DNA of 12,282 nt, taken from contig CAZHAJ010000047.1 of NCBI GenBank assembly GCA_964530215.1, positions 1 through 12,282 of the forward strand. Direction: 5' to 3'. The notes beneath the pieces are model-generated. The model was not told where the DNA came from. It saw nothing but the letters and a program-made list of their open reading frames with translations, and searched no databases. A program made the translations under genes and the position numbers. Below are positions 7,633-12,282 of the stretch, piece by piece; position 1 is the first letter of the stretch, and each line of letters begins with the position of its first letter. This DNA comes from JAAXTT01 sp964530215 (GTDB taxonomy: Bacteria; Bacillota; Desulfotomaculia; Desulfotomaculales; Desulfocucumaceae).

Positions 7633-8745
7633 TCATGACAAATAATACCTTTTTCCTGGCAACTGCCTTATTAATCCCTTCATTTCCAAAAATGTTAAGG
7701 CTACCAGAACCCTCTGGGCAGATAGTCCAGAGCGTTCAATTATTTGATCCAGATCCTCCAGTCCGGTTGAAACCAATTCTATAATCTTTTGTTGCTCAGA
7801 ATCAAGACCATTGTGGGGTAAAACTGTCTCCTTAGGTTTAAATAGCATACCAAAACCCAGGTCTTCCAGAATATCTTCAGCATTTTGCACGGGTCTTGCG
7901 CCCTGTCGAATCAAGTTATTTGTGCCTTCACTTAACTGAGATGTTATATTCCCGGGCACCGCCATTACCTCTTTGCCTTGCTCTAAGGCAAAATCTGCCG
8001 TAATCAAAGCTCCGCTTTTTCTTGCTGCTTCCACCACCACAATACCCTTTGACAGGCCGCTTATAATACGATTTCTAAAGGGAAAATGCCACGCATCCGG
8101 CCTGGCTCCTAGGGGAAACTCACTGACTACGGCACCGGAACAAGCTATTTCATCCTTTAATGTCAGATTTGCCCTAGGGTATGGAATATCCAAGCCGCAA
8201 CCCAGAACTGCGATGGTTCTTCCCCCCGCTGAAAGCGCTCCCTGATGGGCAGCCGTATCAATACCCACAGCCAAACCGCTGACTACAGTGATACCGGAAG
8301 CAACCAGTTCCCCGGCCAGTATTTTTGCTGCTCTTTGACCATAAGCACTGGCTTTACGAGCCCCCACTATGGCTACAGACTCACTGTCTTGCTCCTTCAA
8401 ATCTCCTTTTACAAATAAGCCGGGAGGAGGATCAAAAATATTTTTAAGTGAGCCTGGATAGGCGGCATCATCAAAGCATAAATATTTAAAGCCTTTCCTT
8501 TCAATAAAGTTCATTTCAGCTTCGGGGTTAATTCCCAATCTCCTCAAAACCAGCTCCCGGGCATTTTCGGAATCAAAACCCCCCACATCCACCAATTGCC
8601 TTTCAGAAGCCTTCCAGGCATCCTCCGGAGACCCAAACTTTTCAATTAAATGCCAAAATCTTTTGGGCATACCCGGTAAAGTTAACTGCCAAGCTAAATA
8701 GTATAACCTTTGAACCACTGACTCACATCCAAAATTAATTTCCAA
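7633..8745 (-). CDS. dprA: DprA (Smf), DNA-processing protein and RecA loader
   Basis: DprA binds incoming single-stranded DNA and loads RecA during natural transformation; many non-transformable bacteria also keep it. The 370 residues show an N-terminal helical domain (about 10-75). The Rossmann-like DNA_processg_A domain has IVGARKASAYG at 126-136, SGLAVGIDTAAHQGAL at 156-171 and WHFPFRNRIISGLS at 219-232. A C-terminal winged-helix-like region lies at about 315-370. The start is unsure: TTG 8745 has no clear ribosome binding site, GTG nine codons later is an alternative, and the frame is open up to the polymerase stop. The gene begins 24 bases after the NHEJ polymerase stop, so it may be translated from that transcript. 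The dprA-topA order is the normal Firmicutes arrangement. Confidence 0.93.
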   Translation of the reverse strand: MEINFGCESVVQRLYYLAWQLTLPGMPKRFWHLIEKFGSPEDAWKASERQLVDVGGFDSENARELVLRRLGINPEAEMNFIERKGFKYLCFDDAAYPGSLKNIFDPPPGLFVKGDLKEQDSESVAIVGARKASAYGQRAAKILAGELVASGITVVSGLAVGIDTAAHQGALSAGGRTIAVLGCGLDIPYPRANLTLKDEIACSGAVVSEFPLGARPDAWHFPFRNRIISGLSKGIVVVEAARKSGALITADFALEQGKEVMAVPGNITSQLSEGTNNLIRQGARPVQNAEDILEDLGFGMLFKPKETVLPHNGLDSEQQKIIELVSTGLEDLDQIIERSGLSAQRVLVALTFLEMKGLIRQLPGKRYYLS

Positions 8746-8769
8746 TATTACACAATGGACATTCGGGAG

Positions 8770-9735
8770 TTACCATAAAATCTCCTGCTCATTATGAAAA
8801 TATTTGTCCCCTTTGGATTTTTCCTGGAAGTGAAAATTATTAGCGGCAGACAACAGTTTTTCCAGTGAACACCTTTTATATTGCAGGTCAGCCATAATAT
8901 CCCCATGTTTGTCCAATCGTTCAAAAATGGTCCTGATATTATAATTAATTGGCTTTATTTTTTTTGACTCCACTTCTTCCCATAGAAGTGGAGTTGACAC
9001 CGGAGCCCCTGGCAGAGGCCTGAGGCTATACTGAAAGGCCATGGTTTTTCCTCTTCCGTTTTGCAGATAGTCCAAATAAACTTTACCCTTCCTTTTTGCT
9101 ATCGTTCTTTCTGTTGTGGCCTTTTTAGGATAAACGGATACTATTAAATCAGCAATATATTGCATAGCTTTAGCAACCCACGCATAAGGATATCTGTTTT
9201 CTATCGGCACAAAAATATGCAAGCCCCTAGACCCGGATGTCTTTACCAAAGGCTCTAATCCAAACTCATGCATAGCTTTTCTGCAGAGCAATGCCACTTC
9301 AACTACATCTGTGAGTTCGGAACCTTCCGATGGGTCTAAATCCATTACTGCTATATCCGGACATTCTATATTCTCAATCAGTGCCAGCCAGGCATGGACT
9401 TCTATACAACCCTTATTAGCCAGCCAAAACAGTGTAGCTGGCTCATTGCAAACTATGTAATCTATATTTTTTTCAGAATGACGCACCGAATAGGTTTCTA
9501 TCCAATCCGGAGCATATCCGGGGCAGTCCTTTTGATAAAAAAATTGGCCGTCGATGCCGTCAGGATACCTTTTCATAACTAAAGGCCGCTTCCTTAAGTG
9601 CCCCATAATAACATCGGAAATATCCATGTAGTACTTAATCAAATCTGCCTTGGTTAGTCTGCTTTCCGGCCAAAATATCTTTTCTAAGTTTGATACTTTA
9701 AACTCAAGACTACCTGCCCGAACAACTTTATCCAT
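8770..9735 (-). CDS. ligD: Stand-alone LigD-type NHEJ polymerase/primase
   Basis: Archaeo-eukaryotic primase-fold polymerase of bacterial NHEJ, which fills gaps at Ku-bound double-strand breaks, often with ribonucleotides. In 321 residues it carries the LigD_Pol signature: RKRPLVMKRYPDGIDGQFFY starting at 49, the catalytic pair Asp132 and Asp134 (VMDLDPSE), SGSRGLHIFVPI at 167-178 with His173, and a third acidic residue, Asp222 (YLDYLQN). RGKTMAFQYSLRPLPGAPVS at 228-247 is also typical. There is no ligase or phosphoesterase domain, so this is the polymerase module alone; the ligase is a separate gene upstream. The start ATG 9735 has GGGAGGG seven bases upstream. A strong terminator lies just upstream, so expression needs its own promoter or readthrough. 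The symbol follows the common name for this domain. Confidence 0.93.
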   Translation of the reverse strand: MDKVVRAGSLEFKVSNLEKIFWPESRLTKADLIKYYMDISDVIMGHLRKRPLVMKRYPDGIDGQFFYQKDCPGYAPDWIETYSVRHSEKNIDYIVCNEPATLFWLANKGCIEVHAWLALIENIECPDIAVMDLDPSEGSELTDVVEVALLCRKAMHEFGLEPLVKTSGSRGLHIFVPIENRYPYAWVAKAMQYIADLIVSVYPKKATTERTIAKRKGKVYLDYLQNGRGKTMAFQYSLRPLPGAPVSTPLLWEEVESKKIKPINYNIRTIFERLDKHGDIMADLQYKRCSLEKLLSAANNFHFQEKSKGDKYFHNEQEILW

Positions 9736-9779
9736 AAGAAATCCCTCCCTTAATTACAGATTTATTTTTTCCATATACA

Positions 9780-9815
9780 AAAAATTAAGCCAGATGTATA
9801 TCTGGCTTAATTTTT
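9780..9815. terminator. Rho-independent terminator between the small membrane protein gene and ligD polymerase gene
   Basis: Arms of 16 bases (9780-9795 and 9800-9815; core AATTAAGCCAGAT/ATCTGGCTTAATT) are perfectly complementary around a GTAT loop. U-rich tracts flank both sides: TTTTTT on the minus-strand exit, and T-rich sequence at 9811-9829 on the plus strand. No plus-strand gene reads into it, so the working direction is most likely minus, ending the small-gene transcript four bases after its stop codon. Confidence 0.9.
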
Positions 9816-9819
9816 CTTT

Positions 9820-10044
9820 TTATTTTTTTGCATAAAAGTTATCTGCACCTTGAAGCATTACCTGTATCTGATCAAACTCGGATGACATGGATTGCATGCC
9901 AACGCTAAAATTATTCATAGCCACCATCATTCTGTCCATAATCTTTCTTGCCGCATCTATTTTTTTACCGGCATTAGGGTCTGTTCCAAGCACCAACAGC
10001 AACAATATCAAAAACAGAATATATGGGTTGGAATTTAAATACAT
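9820..10044 (-). CDS. Small methionine-rich, membrane-anchored protein of unknown function
   Basis: I do not recognise this 74-residue protein. It starts MYLNSNPYILFLILLLLVLG, with one hydrophobic segment at about 8-20, followed by TDPNAGKK and a roughly 45-residue polar region with helical, amphipathic spacing of I, M and F. Eight of the 74 residues are methionine. The positive charges after the segment (Lys27, Lys28, Arg33) suggest a cytoplasmic C-terminus, by the positive-inside rule. The start ATG 10044 has GGGAGG seven bases upstream; an earlier in-frame start at 10077 lacks this. It has its own ribosome binding site and terminator, so it is probably a real gene rather than a chance frame. 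It sits between the NHEJ ligase and polymerase genes. A link to repair or to sporulation is possible but not shown. Confidence 0.75.
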   Translation of the reverse strand: MYLNSNPYILFLILLLLVLGTDPNAGKKIDAARKIMDRMMVAMNNFSVGMQSMSSEFDQIQVMLQGADNFYAKK

Positions 10045-10057
10045 ATAACTGCCTCCC

Positions 10058-10069
10058 AACTCTAGAGTT
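10058..10069. repeat. Perfect palindrome in leader of the small membrane protein gene
   Basis: AACTCTAGAGTT is a perfect 12-base palindrome located immediately upstream of the GGGAGG ribosome binding site of the 74-residue protein gene. It could be an operator half-pair or a translation-control hairpin; it is too short for a firm call. Confidence 0.35.
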
Positions 10070-10137
10070 ATTACCACTTATAAAGTATCATATGAAATAT
10101 TTAGTTGTTGCGTGCCTAAACCACATTGACAAAAGAA

Positions 10138-11091
10138 TTATGGAATCAGGCAATCCCCTTTGTCTTTGTCAAACCTTAACCCTTTGAAACTGGGGTGACG
10201 CAAGCAGCCATTCTTTGTTTTTTCTAAATATTCCACAGTACATACCAGAAAAGGATCCACCAAAAATGCTCCTTGCCTTTCTTTATCAGGGATTTTTATA
10301 TTCAAGTCATTATTTATCATAGGTTCAAGCATGTTAAGCAATTCTTCCTCTGTATCTTGACTAAAACCCGTTCCCACTTTTCCACAAAAGCATAAATCAC
10401 CGTTATCGTAGCCGCATAAAAGAAGAGATCCCAGTCTACGCCCTCCGGCTCCCGGTCGAAATCCACAAATAATTAATTCAATATCATTTATATTTCTGAT
10501 TTTCCTCCAGAAAACCGATCTCTTACCAGGTATATACGGGCTGCTTAAGGCTTTAGCCACAACACCCTCCAAACCCATCTCCCCGGCAATTCTGGCAAAC
10601 GTTATACCTTGACCTGATATAAAATCACTTAGCGCTAAAAACTTCCCCGGAATAATATGTTTACTCAAAACATCTTTTCTTCTTTCTAGGGGAAAATCTG
10701 TAATCCACTGATTATCAACATACAAAATGTCAAAAACGATATATATTGCCGGTGAATTTAAAGAAGCTCTAAGAATCTTTGAGGGATCCGACAGCCTTCC
10801 TCTGGCTTGCAAACAAGAAAAAGATGGTTTCCGACCGGATAAAATCACAATTTCTCCATCCACAATAACAGGTGTATGTATGACATTAACATGAAGATTT
10901 CCCAACTCCGGAAAAACTGCTGTAATATCAGTCAAATTACGGGAACGAAGTTCAGTTCTGTCTTTGTACAAATAAGCTAATGCCCTGTATCCATCCCATT
11001 TCACCTCATAAATATAATCATTGCTATTAAAGGGCTCTGATTTTGTGGCCAGCATAGGTTGAATAAGTGGAAGGGATTCTTTATTATTCAT
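10138..11091 (-). CDS. ligD: Stand-alone LigD-type ATP-dependent DNA ligase
   Basis: ATP-dependent ligase that seals ends in bacterial NHEJ. From ATG 11091 it has 317 residues, the size of a LigD ligase module. The nucleotidyltransferase domain has motif I EVKWDGYR with adenylated Lys31, then LRSRN at 48-52, DGEIVIL at 78-84, IVFDILYVD at 118-126, EGVVAK at 175-180 (motif IV) and VFWRKIR with Lys197 (motif V). The OB-fold follows, with FCGKVGTGF at 235-243 and a short C-terminal end. No polymerase or phosphoesterase domain is fused. I chose 11091 because AGGAG lies five bases upstream; the ATG at 11139 would add 16 unconserved residues. The gene is divergent from the DUF441 gene and 93 bases before the small membrane protein gene. 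Polymerase and Ku genes nearby support an NHEJ role. Confidence 0.94.
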   Translation of the reverse strand: MNNKESLPLIQPMLATKSEPFNSNDYIYEVKWDGYRALAYLYKDRTELRSRNLTDITAVFPELGNLHVNVIHTPVIVDGEIVILSGRKPSFSCLQARGRLSDPSKILRASLNSPAIYIVFDILYVDNQWITDFPLERRKDVLSKHIIPGKFLALSDFISGQGITFARIAGEMGLEGVVAKALSSPYIPGKRSVFWRKIRNINDIELIICGFRPGAGGRRLGSLLLCGYDNGDLCFCGKVGTGFSQDTEEELLNMLEPMINNDLNIKIPDKERQGAFLVDPFLVCTVEYLEKTKNGCLRHPSFKGLRFDKDKGDCLIP

Positions 11092-11109
11092 GATTACTCC
11101 TGTCTGGTG

Positions 11110-11137
11110 TTGAACTGGCTGGCATAATGTGGATAAC
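11110..11137 (+). promoter_or_regulatory. Possible promoter for the DUF441 gene
   Basis: TTGAAC (11110-11115) and GATAAC (11132-11137) on the plus strand are spaced by 16 bases, each matching four of six sigma-A consensus bases. This would give a leader of about 40 bases before the DUF441 start. It overlaps the 5' part of the ligase leader on the other strand. Consensus matching only. Confidence 0.3.
11128..11136 (-). promoter_or_regulatory. Perfect DnaA-box sequence in the ligase/DUF441 divergent region
   Basis: The minus strand reads TTATCCACA, an exact match to the canonical DnaA box TTATNCACA. It is a single copy in the noncoding interval between divergent genes, so it is not an origin; it might allow DnaA-linked control or be a chance match. 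Confidence 0.3.
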
Positions 11138-11146
11138 ACCGAATAA

Positions 11147-11173
11147 ATTTTACCATAGCATTCTGTACATCAA
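11147..11173 (-). promoter_or_regulatory. Possible extended -10 promoter for the NHEJ ligase gene
   Basis: On the minus strand TTGATG (11173-11168) is followed after 15 bases by TAAAAT (11152-11147), preceded by TGG as an extended -10. The spacing is short, but the TGn element can compensate. Transcription would start near 11140, about 50 bases before the ligase ATG. Confidence 0.3.
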
Positions 11174-11185
11174 AAAGGAGATATC

Positions 11186-11641
11186 ATGGATACTTCCCTT
11201 TTGGTCCTGCTTTTTTTACTGATTATAGCCATAATGGGCAAATCCCATTTAGTGGCCATGAGTTGCTGCATATTAATGTCCGTTAAATTCTCTGGACTAG
11301 ACAAATATCTGTTTCCATTAATTGAGTTAAAGGGTCTGAAAGTAGGACTATTAATTCTTATGGTTTATATACTGCTTCCTCTTGCCCGAGGTAATGTTAA
11401 TATCAAGGATGTTAAGTTTAGCTTTACCACCGTCCCTGGGATACTTGCCTTTATGGGGGGAGCATTGGCAACGCACCTTAACAATGAAGGTTTAAAACTG
11501 ATGAAAAACTCGCCGGAAATAATTTTTGGTATGACAATTGGTACTATCTTAGGCACGGTATTTTTCCGAGGTATCCCCTGCGGACCGGTAATGGCTGCAG
11601 CAGTAACAGCAATAATGTTAGAAATATCCAGCTTATTTTAG
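11186..11641 (+). CDS. DUF441 (UPF0756, YeaL-like) integral membrane protein
   Basis: A small, very hydrophobic membrane protein of 151 residues, the usual size for the DUF441/UPF0756 family (related to E. coli YeaL and a Bacillus paralogue), whose function is not established. Hydrophobic segments lie at about 4-17, 21-36, 50-67, 80-97, 111-127 and 132-148. Family-like features are GLDKYLFPLIELKGLKVGL at 37-55, the PLARGN loop at 65-70 and GTVFFRGIPCGPVMAAAV at 123-140. ATG 11186 is preceded by AAGGAG. It is the only plus-strand gene: divergent from the ligase gene and convergent with ku, 15 bases between stops. That position inside the NHEJ block may reflect insertion rather than shared function. 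Confidence 0.88.
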   Translation: MDTSLLVLLFLLIIAIMGKSHLVAMSCCILMSVKFSGLDKYLFPLIELKGLKVGLLILMVYILLPLARGNVNIKDVKFSFTTVPGILAFMGGALATHLNNEGLKLMKNSPEIIFGMTIGTILGTVFFRGIPCGPVMAAAVTAIMLEISSLF

Positions 11642-11661
11642 CGTTGTTTGACACCGCTAAA
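11637..11661. terminator. Short hairpin between convergent DUF441 and ku genes
   Basis: TTTAGCG (11637-11643) and CGCTAAA (11655-11661) are perfect 7-base inverted arms around an 11-base loop. Each arm contains the stop codon of one of the two convergent genes. Plus-strand CTTTTT follows several bases later; there is no U tract on the minus side. It may be a weak shared terminator. Confidence 0.35.
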
Positions 11662-12282
11662 CCACTCTTTTTGACTTTGGCTTTGTCTTGCTGCCACTAT
11701 CCTGTACTTTATCCCTTTCAGCATTTTCCTTGCTTTTTTGGGCTAAATCTATGCTGGCTTTTAGGGCAGACATTAAATCAACCACTTTTTCCGCACCGGG
11801 TGTTGCCGGTATTTCCACCTCTTTTCCGGCAATCTTACTGTTTATAACTTCCATTAAGGTATTCCGATAACGATTATCGTATTTTTCCGGCGTGAATTCG
11901 GATGATAGATTTTCTATCAAGTTCACCGCCATTTTAATTTCATTATCGTGTAAATCCGCTGTATAAGTGAGCTCATCAATAAATCTGGGGCTTCTGACTT
12001 CATCTGGATAAAACATGGTATTCATAACCAAAGCATTATTGACCACCCTGATAATTGACAAGGCTTCCTTGCTTCGGATTACTACTCTGCCCACCGCAAC
12101 TTTTTTTGAAATATGCATTGCTTCTTTTAAAAGCTCATATACTTTAGAACCTCCGTCGCCGGGAGCTAAATAATATGCTTTATCATAATAGATTGGATCG
12201 ATTTCAGCTAAATCAACAAAATCAAGGATCTGAACGCTTCGAGCTTGTTCTCCCGGCAATCGTTCAAAGTCCTCCTCCTGCA
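11657..12282 (-). CDS. ku: Ku protein for bacterial NHEJ (5' end beyond window)
   Basis: Homodimeric Ku ring that binds double-strand break ends and recruits LigD-type polymerase and ligase. The visible 207 residues are the C-terminal two thirds or so. The frame stays open to the window edge and reads QEEDFERLPGEQARSVQILD, matching the family, so the TTG at 12259 is an internal leucine and the true start lies outside. Typical blocks are FVDLAEIDPIYYDKAYYLAP, the KVAVGRVVIRSKEAL strand and YPDEVRS, followed by the helical arm with EFTPEKYDNRYR and DLMSALKASIDLAQKSK. The end is a lysine-rich, low-complexity tail (SGSKTKPKSKRVV), as in many bacterial Ku proteins where it contacts DNA or LigD. 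It lies in the same orientation as the ligase and polymerase genes, separated by the convergent DUF441 gene. Confidence 0.95.
   Translation of the reverse strand, partial: QEEDFERLPGEQARSVQILDFVDLAEIDPIYYDKAYYLAPGDGGSKVYELLKEAMHISKKVAVGRVVIRSKEALSIIRVVNNALVMNTMFYPDEVRSPRFIDELTYTADLHDNEIKMAVNLIENLSSEFTPEKYDNRYRNTLMEVINSKIAGKEVEIPATPGAEKVVDLMSALKASIDLAQKSKENAERDKVQDSGSKTKPKSKRVV

Noticed and set aside
9753..9780. Possible ligD polymerase promoter, TTGTAT-16-TGTAAT on the minus strand
   Set aside because: The predicted start would fall inside the ribosome binding site and the -35 overlaps the terminator tail, so it is too weak to list.
10071..10137. Forespore (sigma-G/sigma-E) type promoter ahead of the small membrane protein gene, minus-strand CATATGATA
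   Set aside because: The -10-like part is tempting, since ku/ligD are forespore genes in Bacillus, but no matching -35 is found at the right distance.
11365..11556. Minus-strand open frame opposite the DUF441 gene
   Set aside because: It is a shadow of the membrane protein gene, without a ribosome binding site or family resemblance.
12257..12259. TTG as the start of ku
   Set aside because: The frame remains open to the window edge and the upstream residues match the family, so the gene is merely cut by the window.

Overview
The window looks like chromosomal DNA of a low-to-moderate GC, Gram-positive, spore-former-like Clostridia (Peptococcaceae/Desulfotomaculum type; inferred from gene content, not tested). 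The main evidence is the gene order dprA-topA-trmFO-xerC-hslV-hslU-codY, the classic Firmicutes housekeeping cluster, with strong AGGAGG-type ribosome binding sites and frequent TTG starts. The CodY also has a clostridial-style cysteine-containing sensor domain. Almost everything is on the minus strand, so transcription runs from high to low coordinates; the one plus-strand gene is a small membrane protein of the DUF441/UPF0756 family.

Right part (about 8.77-12.28 kb): a bacterial non-homologous end-joining (NHEJ) block. It holds a Ku gene cut off by the window edge, a stand-alone LigD-type ATP-dependent DNA ligase and a stand-alone LigD-type polymerase/primase. The two enzyme activities that many bacteria fuse in one LigD are separate genes here, and no phosphoesterase domain is visible. 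Between them lie the convergent/divergent DUF441 gene and an unrecognised 74-residue, methionine-rich protein with an N-terminal membrane anchor. A near-perfect 16-bp-stem terminator follows that small gene and separates it from the polymerase gene.

Central and left part (about 0.19-8.75 kb): dprA (ssDNA-binding RecA loader), topA (topoisomerase I with three C-terminal zinc fingers), trmFO (folate/FAD-dependent tRNA m5U54 methyltransferase), xerC (dimer-resolving tyrosine recombinase), hslV-hslU (ATP-dependent two-component protease) and codY (global nutrient-responsive repressor). Spacing is tight within topA-trmFO-xerC and hslV-hslU-codY. Longer AT-rich gaps upstream of topA and hslV could hold promoters. 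A G-U-wobble-rich hairpin with a U tract ends the run 70 bases after codY. The flagellar operon that often follows codY in Firmicutes is not reached.

The core genes are ordinary. The less explained parts are the split NHEJ block with its embedded small membrane protein, a CodY-box-like palindrome inside hslU, an inverted repeat bracketing a consensus -10 upstream of topA, and a perfect DnaA-box sequence in the ligase/DUF441 divergent promoter region. No RNA genes, CRISPR arrays, insertion sequences or prophage genes were seen.
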